64,000 nt of DNA from Pseudorhodobacter sp. E13 (GTDB lineage Bacteria > Pseudomonadota > Alphaproteobacteria > Rhodobacterales > Rhodobacteraceae), in NCBI RefSeq assembly GCF_003991405.1, contig NZ_RPEN01000157.1, positions 186,001-250,000 on the forward strand. Reading direction: 5' to 3'. The first letter of the stretch is position 1; each line of letters opens with the position of its first letter. Made by a program: the position numbers and the translations under genes. The notes beneath the pieces were generated by a model that did not search any database, had not been told where the DNA came from, and was given only the letters and a program-made list of their open reading frames with translations. This document shows positions 49,776-58,192 of this stretch, piece after piece.

Positions 49776-51275
49776 ATGCTCCGACTTATCAGGACAAGCC
49801 TGTGTTTGGCGCTATTTGTAATTTGCCTCGCGGTGCCCCAAGCGGCGCTGGCCAATCGCGTGGCGCTGGTGATCGGTATCGCCAAATACCAACATATCGA
49901 AAGCCTTGATAACACGGCCAATGACGCGCGGCTGATCGCCGACACGCTGCGCGGCATCGGGTTTGATGTGACGCTGGTGGTCGATGCGGGCTATGCCGAA
50001 CTGGCGCAAACGATGGACAGTTTCGCCTTCGAGGCCGAAACCGCCGAGCTTGCGCTGATCTATTTCGCGGGCCACGGGATAGAGGTGCAGGGCGAAAACT
50101 TTCTTGTGCCTGCCGATGCGGATGTGCGGTCAAACCGCGATGTGCAGCGGCAATCAGTGTCGCTGGATAACCTTCTGGCCACGGTGGACCGCGCGCGGGT
50201 GATGCGGATCGTCATTCTGGACAGTTGCCGCAACAACCCCTTTGGTGATACGATTGACCCGAATGCCGAAGTGACAACCCAAGCCGCAGAACCACCAAAG
50301 GCGCCCGCAGGGGGCCTTGCCCCACCCAGCCCTGACCGGGGCACGCTGGTGGCCTTTGCCGCGCGTGATGGGCAGGTGGCACTGGATGGGATCGGTGCCA
50401 ACAGCCCCTTTGCCACAGCGCTTGCCGAAAAGATGAAGATTCCGGGGTTGGAAATCAGCCTGATGTTCCGGCAGGTGCGCGATCAGGTGCTGGCCGATAC
50501 CTTCAACCAGCAAGAGCCGCATACCTACGGCTCTCTGTCCGGGGTGCCGTTCTATCTGGCAGGCCCCGCCGAAGGCGATGCGCCCAGCACGGGTGACTTG
50601 CGCGTGGCATGGTCTGCTGTGCGCCCCGATCAGGAACAGCAATTGGTGGCACTGGCGGAATTGGGCGACACCCGTTCAATGGTCGGCCTTGCCTATATGC
50701 GCCTGAACCCCGAAGCCGACAGCTTTGATCCGGCAGAGGCGGTGGGCCTGCTGACCCGCGCCGCCGAGGCAGGCTCTCCCGAGGCGCAGTTTGAACTTGC
50801 CAAACTGTATGAGCGTGGGCTTGGCGTGCCGCAGGATTTCCCGCGCGCACTGGCGCTGTACCAGCAAGCGGCAGATCAGGATTTTGCCGATGCGATCAAC
50901 GACCTTGGCTTTTTGTATTATCAGGGTGAATTGGGCCTGACCGCCGATGCCGATGCGGCCTTGAAACTGTTTGAACGCGCCGCCGATCTGCGCCACCCGC
51001 AGGCCTTGTTCAACTTCTCGGCCTTGATCGACGATGGTTTGATCGCGGGCAAAGGCCCGAATGATGCAGCGGGTTATTTGTATGAGGCGCTGCGCAGTGG
51101 GGCCAAGGATGTGCTGAACCTGCTGGAAGAACGCCCGAACATGTTTACCCCCGATGCCCGCCGCGCCTTGCAGAAACGGCTCGCGGATGCCGGGTTTTAC
51201 AATGGTGCGATCGACGGAAGTTTTGGTCCGGGCACCCAAAAGGCCATTCGCCTTGCCTTTGGCCTGAAGGCTTGA
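49776..51275 (+). CDS. Secreted caspase-like peptidase (C14) with Sel1 repeats and peptidoglycan-binding domain
   Basis: A 499-residue protein. Signal peptide ~1-26; caspase-like domain ~27-245 with RVALVIGIAKYQHI, catalytic H100 in YFAGHGIE and catalytic C151 in LDSCRNNPF; then about four Sel1-type helical repeats (~290-445, e.g. GSPEAQFELAKLYERGLGVPQDFPRALALYQQAADQ); and a C-terminal peptidoglycan-binding_1 domain (ALQKRLADAGFYNGAIDGSFGPGTQKAI). The dyad is intact, so protease activity is likely, probably Arg/Lys-specific as in other bacterial orthocaspases. Export plus wall binding places it in the periplasm. The role is unknown; the next gene encodes another secreted protein with a basic tail that could be its substrate or partner. 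Confidence 0.9.
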   Translation: MLRLIRTSLCLALFVICLAVPQAALANRVALVIGIAKYQHIESLDNTANDARLIADTLRGIGFDVTLVVDAGYAELAQTMDSFAFEAETAELALIYFAGHGIEVQGENFLVPADADVRSNRDVQRQSVSLDNLLATVDRARVMRIVILDSCRNNPFGDTIDPNAEVTTQAAEPPKAPAGGLAPPSPDRGTLVAFAARDGQVALDGIGANSPFATALAEKMKIPGLEISLMFRQVRDQVLADTFNQQEPHTYGSLSGVPFYLAGPAEGDAPSTGDLRVAWSAVRPDQEQQLVALAELGDTRSMVGLAYMRLNPEADSFDPAEAVGLLTRAAEAGSPEAQFELAKLYERGLGVPQDFPRALALYQQAADQDFADAINDLGFLYYQGELGLTADADAALKLFERAADLRHPQALFNFSALIDDGLIAGKGPNDAAGYLYEALRSGAKDVLNLLEERPNMFTPDARRALQKRLADAGFYNGAIDGSFGPGTQKAIRLAFGLKA

Positions 51276-51312
51276 ATTTGAATTTTGAACCATGTTGCAG
51301 AAAGGAAGAATT

Positions 51313-52116
51313 ATGAAACTAAGGTTGTTTTCCGCTTTTCACGTCTCCTTGGCGATCTGTGCAGGCTTTGGCCTGATCGCCCCCGCCGGCGCTGACCCAA
51401 AACCGCTGATCTGGCCACCGGTGGCACAGGTTGGCGCGCAATATGATATGTTCACGCTGGAATTCGAAAGCCTTGGCGCCGATGACGGGGACGTCATCAT
51501 CCCGGAAGAACCCGATGGAGGCTGCACCGGCGAAGGCTGCACCGAGTATCCTGAGTATCCGGAATACCCCGAGGTTCCCCCAGTCACCGAAGTCCCGGAG
51601 CGTTCGGAACCCGAGGGCCGGGAGCCACCAGCCGCTACGATCAGCCAGACAAATCTGATCTTGGCCAACCTGCAAGGCACGGCCAATTTCTGTGACAGCA
51701 ATTATCCGTTGAAAGATAAACTCGAATTTCAGAAATACCGGATTGATTGCCTGCGTTGGGAATTGCACCGCATTGCTCAAGGCATCCCAAGCAGCGGGGA
51801 TTATGCCGATATGCGCGACGCAATTTCTGCCGCATCCGGCGAACTGGCCGCGATTGTCGCCCAAAACGCCGATCCCGCGCCGCCCGTTGCCCATGTGGGT
51901 CGCAGCCGCAGCAACAAAGCCCGGCCCAGTGCGCGCCGCCTGAAGGCGATTGCCCCGGCACGGCAGGCGCGCGCCAACGCTCAGGCCGAGGCCGTCTTGG
52001 ACAAGCTGTCAACGCGGCTGTTGCGCTCGGCTTCCAGCTCGGCCTCCAAGCGGGTGCATTACGAGCGTGCGGCCCAAGCCATCAACAGCACCAAGGTGCT
52101 GCTGCGGTCAACCTGA
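51313..52116 (+). CDS. Secreted protein of unknown function with Pro-Glu-Tyr repeats
   Basis: A 267-residue protein: signal peptide ~1-27 (ends IAPAGA), an acidic region with a pair of Cys (GGCTGEGC), then EYPEYPEYPEVPP-type repeats, a short helical part with two more Cys (NFCDSNYPL, IDCLRWEL), and a basic, Ala/Arg/Ser-rich C-terminal third. No family recognised. ATG 51313 is chosen (AAAGGAAG site); an in-frame start at 51292 overlaps nothing but has no site. It follows the caspase-like gene by 37 bases; the Arg/Lys-rich tail is the sort of sequence an orthocaspase could cut, but that is only a suggestion. Confidence 0.78.
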   Translation: MKLRLFSAFHVSLAICAGFGLIAPAGADPKPLIWPPVAQVGAQYDMFTLEFESLGADDGDVIIPEEPDGGCTGEGCTEYPEYPEYPEVPPVTEVPERSEPEGREPPAATISQTNLILANLQGTANFCDSNYPLKDKLEFQKYRIDCLRWELHRIAQGIPSSGDYADMRDAISAASGELAAIVAQNADPAPPVAHVGRSRSNKARPSARRLKAIAPARQARANAQAEAVLDKLSTRLLRSASSSASKRVHYERAAQAINSTKVLLRST

Positions 52117-52148
52117 GGGGCGGCGCACCTAAACGGGCCGCGCGGGCG

Positions 52149-52592
52149 TTACCAACGCTTTAGCGCGGCCTCATCCTCATCCCGTGCCGCAACCCAATCG
52201 GCGCCGCTTTGGGTGATTTCCTTTTTCCAGAATGGCGCGCGGGATTTCAGGTAATCCATCAGAAATTCAGCGGCGGCAAAGGCATCGGCGCGGTGACGCG
52301 CGGCGGTGGCGACCATCATGATCGGGTCGGCGGCCTGCAAGCGGCCATAGCGATGGATCACAAGGCAATCAGCCAGCGACCAGCGCGCCATCGCTTCCTC
52401 GGCGATTGTGGTCAGGGCGCGTTCGGTCATGCCGGGGTAATGTTCAATCTCCATCACCTCCAGATCGCGCTGCGCCGTGTCGCGCACGATCCCGGTAAAG
52501 GTGACAACCGCGCCCGCGCCGGCCACGCCTTTGGCAAAATCATTCGCCTCTGCCCCCAGATCGAAAGGCTTGGCCTGCACCACGATCCGCAT
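52149..52592 (-). CDS. moaE: Molybdopterin synthase catalytic subunit
   Basis: A 147-residue MoaE, which with MoaD converts precursor Z (cPMP) into molybdopterin. Seen: GAVVTFTGIVRD, EIEHYPGM, the VIHRYGRL segment, then AFFAAEFLMDYLKS-like helix and the catalytic K in PFWKKEI with the trailing W. Four bases downstream of moaD on the same strand. Convergent with the secreted unknown gene. Confidence 0.96.
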   Translation of the reverse strand: MRIVVQAKPFDLGAEANDFAKGVAGAGAVVTFTGIVRDTAQRDLEVMEIEHYPGMTERALTTIAEEAMARWSLADCLVIHRYGRLQAADPIMMVATAARHRADAFAAAEFLMDYLKSRAPFWKKEITQSGADWVAARDEDEAALKRW

Positions 52593-52596
52593 CCGG

Positions 52597-52845
52597 TCAG
52601 CCCCCGGTCATGGGCGGAAAGAAGGCAACCTCGCGCACACCCGCCAAGGGCGCATCAAAGTCTGCAAGCTCTTGATCCACCGCGACCCGCAGGCTGGCCA
52701 GATCGGAAAAGGCAAGCGCGTAACGCTCCTCTCGGGCGGAAAGTTCGGCGATCAGGTCTTGCACGGTTGCGGCATCCGTTTCCACTTTTTCGCGTGGCAC
52801 GCCAATGCGTTCCCGCAGCCAAGCAAAATACAGCACGTCAATCAT
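52597..52845 (-). CDS. moaD: Molybdopterin synthase sulfur-carrier subunit
   Basis: An 82-residue ubiquitin-fold sulfur carrier that ends in the required Gly-Gly (PPMTGG), which is adenylated and thiocarboxylated. VLYFAWLRERIG at the start is typical. It overlaps the pgsA stop by four bases (ATGA) and precedes moaE, so the three genes form one operon. Confidence 0.95.
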   Translation of the reverse strand: MIDVLYFAWLRERIGVPREKVETDAATVQDLIAELSAREERYALAFSDLASLRVAVDQELADFDAPLAGVREVAFFPPMTGG

Positions 52846-53507
52846 GGATCATCCTTGAGATGGGGCAGCGCCTTGAAAAAGTAATCCAGCCCGGTGATCA
52901 GGGTCAGCGCGGCCGCGATCCAGATCAGCACGAAGCCCGTGATCCCCGCATACCAGCCGCCATAGGCGATCATCCAGAGTGTGTTGAAATCACTGCTACC
53001 GGCTGCTAGCAGCGCATCATATTCGGCCGGGTTCATCTGATGGTAGGTTTCAAGATGCAGGTATTCCAGCCCGGTGCCCAGAAACAGCACCGCAATCGCC
53101 ACCATCTGCGCCGTGGTCTTCCATTTGGCCAGTTTGGTGACCTTGAGCAGCCCCGCCTTGGCACCCAGAAATTCGCGCAAGCCCGAGACGAAAACCTCTC
53201 GGAACAGGATCACGCTGGCGGGCAGGATCAGCCAGGGGTTCATGCCAGAATAGCCGGTGATGACCATGATCGCGATGACCACCATCGCCTTATCGGCAAT
53301 CGGGTCCAGCATCGCGCCGAATTTGCTTTCCTGTTTCCACAGCCGGGCCAGATAGCCATCAAAGTAGTCGGTGATCGCGGCCGAGATGAACAGGGCAAGC
53401 GCGAACCAATCGGCCCATGGGCGATGGAAATACAGAAACATCACCGCCACGCCGGGGGCGGCGAGGAGGCGGAGGACGGTCAGAATATTGGGTAACGTCC
53501 ATCTCAT
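52842..53507 (-). CDS. pgsA: CDP-diacylglycerol-glycerol-3-phosphate 3-phosphatidyltransferase
   Basis: A 221-residue inner-membrane enzyme that makes phosphatidylglycerol-phosphate. N-terminal LPNILTVLRLLAAPG is the family start; the CDP-alcohol phosphotransferase motif DG-x2-AR-x8-G-x3-D-x3-D is present as DYFDGYLARLWKQESKFGAMLDPIAD. Several membrane helices follow. In many alphaproteobacteria it lies between uvrC and moaD, matching this order. The first gene of the pgsA-moaD-moaE operon. Confidence 0.96.
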   Translation of the reverse strand: MRWTLPNILTVLRLLAAPGVAVMFLYFHRPWADWFALALFISAAITDYFDGYLARLWKQESKFGAMLDPIADKAMVVIAIMVITGYSGMNPWLILPASVILFREVFVSGLREFLGAKAGLLKVTKLAKWKTTAQMVAIAVLFLGTGLEYLHLETYHQMNPAEYDALLAAGSSDFNTLWMIAYGGWYAGITGFVLIWIAAALTLITGLDYFFKALPHLKDDP

Positions 53508-53594
53508 GGATTGATTGGTAGCTTAGCTGCGGCGCGGGGGGAAGGGCATATTCGACCCATGCGCAAGGGTTTGCGCCTGTGGCCGGGCGGGGAA

Positions 53595-53675
53595 GGGGGG
53601 CTGTCTGCCCCCCAAACGCCGGGCCGCTGGTGCGGCCCGGCGACCCCCCGAGGATATTTTTGCCGAAAAGAAAGC
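53595..53675. repeat. Rhodobacterial-type intergenic G+C hairpin pair with conserved tail
   Basis: Two perfect hairpins: GGGGGGC-TGTCT-GCCCCCC (53595-53613) and an 11-base stem CGCCGGGCCGC-TGGT-GCGGCCCGGCG (53617-53642). They are followed by CCCCCCGAGGATATTTTTG and GAAAAGAAAG. From memory, CCCCGAGGATATTT-type blocks with G+C hairpins recur between genes in Rhodobacteraceae, so this is probably a copy of a dispersed intergenic element rather than a unique signal. It lies after the end of the carboxynorspermidine dehydrogenase gene and upstream of pgsA, and could terminate the former. Confidence 0.6.
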
Positions 53676-53684
53676 CGAAATATT

Positions 53685-54923
53685 TTAAAGCGGGAGCGGG
53701 CGATCGCCCTTGGCATCCTTGATGCGGCTGGGCAGGCCGATTTTGTCCAGCAATTTCAGGAAAGGTTTGGGATCAAGGTCTTCGACATTGGCCATATGGC
53801 CCACATCCCATGTGCCTTCGGCGATCAGCATGGCGGCGGCAACCGGGGGCACGCCTGCGGTATAGGAAATGCCCTGAGAGCCAACCTCGGTGTAGGCGTC
53901 TTTGTGGTCGGACACGTTATAGACGAACACCTCGACCGGTTTGCCATCCTTGGTGCCTTTGACGAAATCTCCGATGCAGGTTTTGCCGGTGTAATTGGGG
54001 GCAAGGCTGCTGGGATCGGGCAGCACGGCCTTCACCACTTTCAGCGGCACAACCTCCAGCCCTTCGGCGGTGGTGACGGGTTGTTCCGACAAGAGGCCAA
54101 GGTTTTTCAGCACGGTAAAGACATTGATATAATGGTCGCCAAAGCCCATCCAGAAGCGCACATCGGCCTGGGGGTAGCGATTGGCCAGCGAATGCACCTC
54201 ATCATGGCCCGACATGTAGGATTTCTGCTTGCCCACCACGGGCAGGTCATCCTCGCGCCCCACCTCGAACATCTTGTTTTCCTGCCATGCGCCGTTTTGC
54301 CAGCTATAGACGGTGCCAGTGAACTCGCGGAAGTTGATTTCCGGGTCGAAATTGGTGCTGAAATACTTGCCGTGGTCGCCCGCGTTGATATCGACGATGT
54401 CGATGCTGGTGACCTCATCCATACATTCATCAACGGCATAGCGGGCAAAGGCGTTGACCACGCCGGGGTCAAACCCCGCGCCCAGAACGGCGGTGACGCC
54501 TGCGGCGCGGCAGGCCTCGCGCTTTTTCCATTCGTAATTGCCATACCATGGCGGGGTTTCGCAGATTTTGGTCGGGTCTTCGTGGATCGCCGTGTCGATA
54601 TAGGCGGCCCCGGTGGCGATGCAGGCATCCAGCACCGTCATGTTCACGAAGGGAGAGCCGACATTGATCACGATCTGCGCGCCCGATTGGGTGATCAGGG
54701 TTTTCACCGCCTCCACATCCATCGCATCCAGCGCATAGGGGGTAAAGGCGCCCGGCACTTTCATCGCGGCCTTGTCGCGCACAGAGGCGATGATGTCTTC
54801 GCATTTGGCAATCGTGCGGCTGGCGATATGCAGATCGCCCAGAACATCATTATTCTGCGCGCATTTATGGGCCACCACTTGCGCCACGCCTCCGGCACCG
54901 ATGATCAGAACATTGCGTTTCAT
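53685..54923 (-). CDS. Carboxynorspermidine dehydrogenase (saccharopine dehydrogenase family)
   Basis: A 412-residue NADPH-dependent enzyme that reductively joins aspartate semialdehyde with a diamine (putrescine or diaminopropane) to give carboxy(nor)spermidine. The Rossmann start VLIIGAGGVAQVVAHKCAQ is clear, then INVGSPFVNMTVLDACI and GAAYIDTAIHEDP, and the LGAGFDPGVVNAFA segment, as in the CANSDH group of LYS9-like proteins. Its gene follows nspC by 12 bases, which distinguishes it from true saccharopine dehydrogenase. Confidence 0.92.
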   Translation of the reverse strand: MKRNVLIIGAGGVAQVVAHKCAQNNDVLGDLHIASRTIAKCEDIIASVRDKAAMKVPGAFTPYALDAMDVEAVKTLITQSGAQIVINVGSPFVNMTVLDACIATGAAYIDTAIHEDPTKICETPPWYGNYEWKKREACRAAGVTAVLGAGFDPGVVNAFARYAVDECMDEVTSIDIVDINAGDHGKYFSTNFDPEINFREFTGTVYSWQNGAWQENKMFEVGREDDLPVVGKQKSYMSGHDEVHSLANRYPQADVRFWMGFGDHYINVFTVLKNLGLLSEQPVTTAEGLEVVPLKVVKAVLPDPSSLAPNYTGKTCIGDFVKGTKDGKPVEVFVYNVSDHKDAYTEVGSQGISYTAGVPPVAAAMLIAEGTWDVGHMANVEDLDPKPFLKLLDKIGLPSRIKDAKGDRPLPL

Positions 54924-54935
54924 AGTCAGCCTCCC

Positions 54936-56030
54936 TTAGCCCAAATTGCCTTCGAAATCCGCGTAGTCAAAGCTGCGGGCCACGGTCAGCGAACCATCCA
55001 GCTCTCGCAGCACGATTGAGGGCATCTTGACCCCGTTGAACCAGTTTTTCTTGACCATGGTGTAACCCGCCGCATCCGCAATGCTGAGCCGGTCGCCGAT
55101 GGCCAGCGGCGCGGGGAACCGGAATTCGCCAAAGATATCGCCCGCAAGGCAGGATTTGCCGCAGATCATATAAGGGTGATCGCCTGCCACCGCCATCTTG
55201 GCAGCTTCGCGGTAAATCAGCAAATCGAGCATATGCGCCTCCACCGAGGCATCCACGATGGCAAGGTCTTTGCCATTGTTGAGCAGGTCCAGCACCGTTA
55301 CCTCAAGGCTGGCGCACCCTGTGATCGCGGCTTCGCCCGGTTCCAGATAGACCTGCACGCCAAAGCGAGAAGCAAAGGCGCGCAGCCGTGCGCCGAGCGC
55401 CTCCAGAGGATAGCCCTCTCCCGTGAAATGGATACCCCCACCAAGGCTGACCCATTTCAGCTTTGCCAGAAAGCCGCCGAACTGGGCCTCGATCCGGGTG
55501 AGCTGTTGGTCGAACAGGTCGAAATCCCCGTTCTCGCAATTGTAATGGATCATCACGCCCGAAATCCGGTCGGCCACGGCGTTCAGCTTGGCCAGATCCC
55601 ATTCGCCCAAGCGGCTGAACGGGCGGGCCGGGTCTGCCAGATCGAAATGCGAGGTGGAAAACTGCGGGTTGAGCCGCAATCCCCGCGCAATGCCAGAGGT
55701 CTTGTTGTCAAACCGGTCCAACTGGCTGATGGAGTTGAAGATGATCTTGTCGGCATAGCTGACCGCCTCATCCACCTCATCCTCGGCCCAGGCAACGGAA
55801 TAGGCGTGGGTTTCCTTGCCGAATTTCTCGCGCCCCAAGCGCAGCTCATACAGGCTGCTTGACGTGGTGCCATCCATATGGTCGCGCATCGCGTCAAAGG
55901 CAGGCCATGTGGCAAAGCATTTCAGCGCCAGCAGACATTTCGCGCCAGAGAGGTCGCGCAATCGGTCCATCTTGGCCATATTCTCGGCCAGTTTGGCCTT
56001 GTCGATCAGGTAGTAAGGCGTCGGTATCAT
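54936..56030 (-). CDS. nspC: Carboxynorspermidine/carboxyspermidine decarboxylase
   Basis: A 364-residue PLP-dependent alanine-racemase-fold decarboxylase that makes spermidine or norspermidine. The N-terminus PTPYYLIDKAKLAENM leads to the PLP lysine in AKCLLALKCFA. LGGGIHF, then LEPGEA, are the phosphate- and substrate-binding motifs, and the substrate Cys region reads MICGKSCLAGDIFGEF. The frame is open to 56090, but ATG 56030 with GGGGGGA before it matches the family start. First gene of the two-gene polyamine operon; the alternative to the SpeD/SpeE route. Confidence 0.93.
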   Translation of the reverse strand: MIPTPYYLIDKAKLAENMAKMDRLRDLSGAKCLLALKCFATWPAFDAMRDHMDGTTSSSLYELRLGREKFGKETHAYSVAWAEDEVDEAVSYADKIIFNSISQLDRFDNKTSGIARGLRLNPQFSTSHFDLADPARPFSRLGEWDLAKLNAVADRISGVMIHYNCENGDFDLFDQQLTRIEAQFGGFLAKLKWVSLGGGIHFTGEGYPLEALGARLRAFASRFGVQVYLEPGEAAITGCASLEVTVLDLLNNGKDLAIVDASVEAHMLDLLIYREAAKMAVAGDHPYMICGKSCLAGDIFGEFRFPAPLAIGDRLSIADAAGYTMVKKNWFNGVKMPSIVLRELDGSLTVARSFDYADFEGNLG

Positions 56031-56185
56031 GGCGTCCCCCCGAAACTGGCAAGAAGTGGGCGATATAGGGCAGCATCCCCCCCGGTGCAAGCGATCCGAT
56101 GCGCAAACGGGTGCAATCTGCGCCGGGTTTTGCTATGCTTGGGGTGTTACAAACCCATGACGTTTTTACAGAAAGCCCCTTGCCC

Positions 56186-57361
56186 GTGTTCCGATTCTTG
56201 CTGTTTTTGTGTCTTCTACCCGCCGTTGCCGCAGCCCAGACCCGGCCTGCGATCATTGATACCTCGGTCGATACGCGGCCCCATATGGCGGCGCTGTCGG
56301 GCTCGGGCGTGCAGGTGGTGGCCCGCTACCTTGCCCGTTGCACGCAACCCATCGCGGGGCTGGAAAGCAAACGGCTGATCGACCAAGGCCCGCGCTCCGA
56401 CCCGCGCAGCGAGGTATCGCAACTGCTGCAAGGCCGCTTTGCCATCCTGTCGGTCTATCAGTTCTACAATGGTTCCACCGCCAAGCTGTTCGGCAAAGTG
56501 GGCGAGAATTCCTTGCCCGATGCCAATTGCAACCCCGCGCCCCCCGGGGGCCGCAGCGCCGATGCCGAGGCCGCGCTGGATGCCATCGCCGCGATAGAGC
56601 AGGCCCGCGCGCTGGGCCAACCGCAAGGCTCTGCGATCTATTTCGGAATGGATTTCGAATATAACCCGGCCTCGGACGGGGGCGAGATTGAGCGCCGCAT
56701 CATCGCCTATTTCACCGAATTGAACCGCCAGCTTCGCCCCGCAGGCTACCGGGTCGGGGCCTATGGTAACGGCTATGTGCTGCAATTGCTGCTGGATCGC
56801 AAACTGGCAGAATTCACATGGATATCGGCTTCGGCGTCCTTTCATGAAACCTCCAAATTCTACTCCTCGGGCAAGTGGCACCTGTTTCAGCATGAGGTGG
56901 ATACCGAATGGTTTGGCCAGCCTGCCGGGGATCGGTGCAGCGAGGGGCTGATACTGGATGCTGACGTGCAAAACCCGCTTTTGCCCGATAGCTATGTGGG
57001 GTTCTGGGATGCGCGGGGGCTGTTTTCCATCAACCCGATTTTCAACGAACTCATCGCCAATGATCGCCGTTTTGTCTGCAACGGCGATGCCGTGGTGCGG
57101 CGCGAGCCGGGTTCAAAGGCCAGTGACGTCACCCAAGCCCGCGCCTGCAAAGGCCGCAAACATCAGGTGTTGAACCCCGTGGCGGGCTATTCCTATCCGG
57201 TCGTCGTCGGGCAAATCTCGGGTGATATGGTCGAGGTGGATGTAGACGACGACGGCAGCTTTGACGGCTGGACGGCTCTGTCCAACCTGACCCCCGATTT
57301 CCGGCAAAAACCGGACTGGATCGGGGCCACGGCGACACGCAAGGCCGCGAAATGTGAGTGA
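56186..57361 (+). CDS. Exported DUF1906 (Rv2525c-like, glycoside-hydrolase-like) protein
   Basis: A 391-residue secreted protein. The start is uncertain: GTG 56186 gives an ideal signal peptide (FRFLLFLCLLPAVAAA), while the frame extends up to 56099. The mature part is a TIM-barrel GH25-like domain: IIDTSVDTRPHMAALSGSGVQVVARYL, LSVYQFYNG, SAIYFGMDFEYNP with the Asp/Glu pair at the barrel end, YRVGAYGNGYV and W-x-Q/H-x-[EV]-D (HLFQHEVD). The C-terminal ~90 residues resemble an SH3-like domain (VVRREPGS..., VVGQISGDMVEVDVD). Probably acts on peptidoglycan or another envelope glycan; activity is unproven for this family. Confidence 0.87.
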   Translation: MFRFLLFLCLLPAVAAAQTRPAIIDTSVDTRPHMAALSGSGVQVVARYLARCTQPIAGLESKRLIDQGPRSDPRSEVSQLLQGRFAILSVYQFYNGSTAKLFGKVGENSLPDANCNPAPPGGRSADAEAALDAIAAIEQARALGQPQGSAIYFGMDFEYNPASDGGEIERRIIAYFTELNRQLRPAGYRVGAYGNGYVLQLLLDRKLAEFTWISASASFHETSKFYSSGKWHLFQHEVDTEWFGQPAGDRCSEGLILDADVQNPLLPDSYVGFWDARGLFSINPIFNELIANDRRFVCNGDAVVRREPGSKASDVTQARACKGRKHQVLNPVAGYSYPVVVGQISGDMVEVDVDDDGSFDGWTALSNLTPDFRQKPDWIGATATRKAAKCE

Positions 57362-57445
57362 CCGAAGGCTTCTCTGACACCGCAATCCACTCTGGACCTG
57401 CGCGCCGGGTTCATTAAGATCCACGCATTCCAGAAAGGACCTATT

Positions 57446-57916
57446 ATGCTGCGACGTGTTGCTCTCGGCCTGACACATCTCCTGGCGCTTGCGCTGGGCT
57501 TTGCGCTGGGCGTCTATTTCCTGCCCATTCTGACCGCGCCTCCCTCGCTCGGTGCGGCGGCGTTGCAGCAAGAGGCGCAAGGCGCGATGTTCACGGCGAA
57601 CTTTAACCGCGCGTTGCGCGGCAGTGATTTCTTGCATTGGGGCGAAGGCAAGATCAGCGTTCTGTCGGATCGCATCGTGCATGAAGGCAGCCTCGCCCCC
57701 GGGCCGGATTACAAGATGTATCTGGTGGCGGAATTCGTTGAACACGAAGATGAATTCCTGCCTCGGAAGGCGGGGGCGCAATTGATCGGTGATGTGAAAA
57801 CCTTCGATGGCGTGGTGGTGCCGGTCCCCGAGGGCGTTGATGTAAGCCAGTTCACAACCGTCGTCATCTGGTGCGAAAGCTTTGGTGAATTCATCACATC
57901 GGCACAATACCGTTGA
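57446..57916 (+). CDS. DM13-domain protein, membrane-anchored
   Basis: A 156-residue protein with one N-terminal membrane segment (~8-28, LTHLLALALGFALGVYFL) and a C-terminal DM13 domain: FLHWGEGKISVLSDR, then YLVAEFVEHEDEFL, IGDVKTFDGVVVPVPEGVD and TVVIWCESFGEFITSAQY. DM13 domains have a conserved Cys (here in IWCESF) and are proposed, not proven, to act in electron transfer or redox partner binding. The AAAGGA site fits ATG 57446. Monocistronic; convergent with the barstar gene. Confidence 0.92.
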   Translation: MLRRVALGLTHLLALALGFALGVYFLPILTAPPSLGAAALQQEAQGAMFTANFNRALRGSDFLHWGEGKISVLSDRIVHEGSLAPGPDYKMYLVAEFVEHEDEFLPRKAGAQLIGDVKTFDGVVVPVPEGVDVSQFTTVVIWCESFGEFITSAQYR

Positions 57917-57973
57917 CAGGGGCCACTCCCGCCATTCGTTGACGCGTTCCGCGTCGCCTCAATGTTGGGCCGG

Positions 57974-57992
57974 GCCGCGCGTGCCGCGCGGC
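57974..57992. terminator. G+C hairpin between two convergent genes
   Basis: GCCGCGCG-TGC-CGCGCGGC is a perfect 8-base stem, preceded by a smaller GACGCG-TTC-CGCGTC hairpin near 57940. It lies in the 276-base gap between the ends of the DM13 and barstar genes. No T-run is present, so it is at best a bidirectional, Rho-assisted or structural terminator. I see no convincing gene in this gap. Confidence 0.35.
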
Positions 57993-58192
57993 GGCAGGGC
58001 CAGAATGACGCGCGGCAACCGAATTTCTGCAATGTACTTGATCTCCGATATCGGAGTGGAGGGAAAAACCTTCAACCACTTGGGTTTTGCACGGGGCTTA
58101 CGGCAGCATGAAACAAAGAGTATTGCTGGCGTGCCAAAAAGGAGCGTTTTTGAGAGAGCTTTGAATGGCAGCTGTGTGGACGGGGCGGACAT

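Noticed and set aside
57959-58192. 77-codon minus-strand frame starting right after the barstar stop, considered as a partner toxin
   Set aside because: No RNase motif, Pro/Arg-rich end running through the G+C hairpin, and no ribosome site; a barnase partner would normally also be larger.
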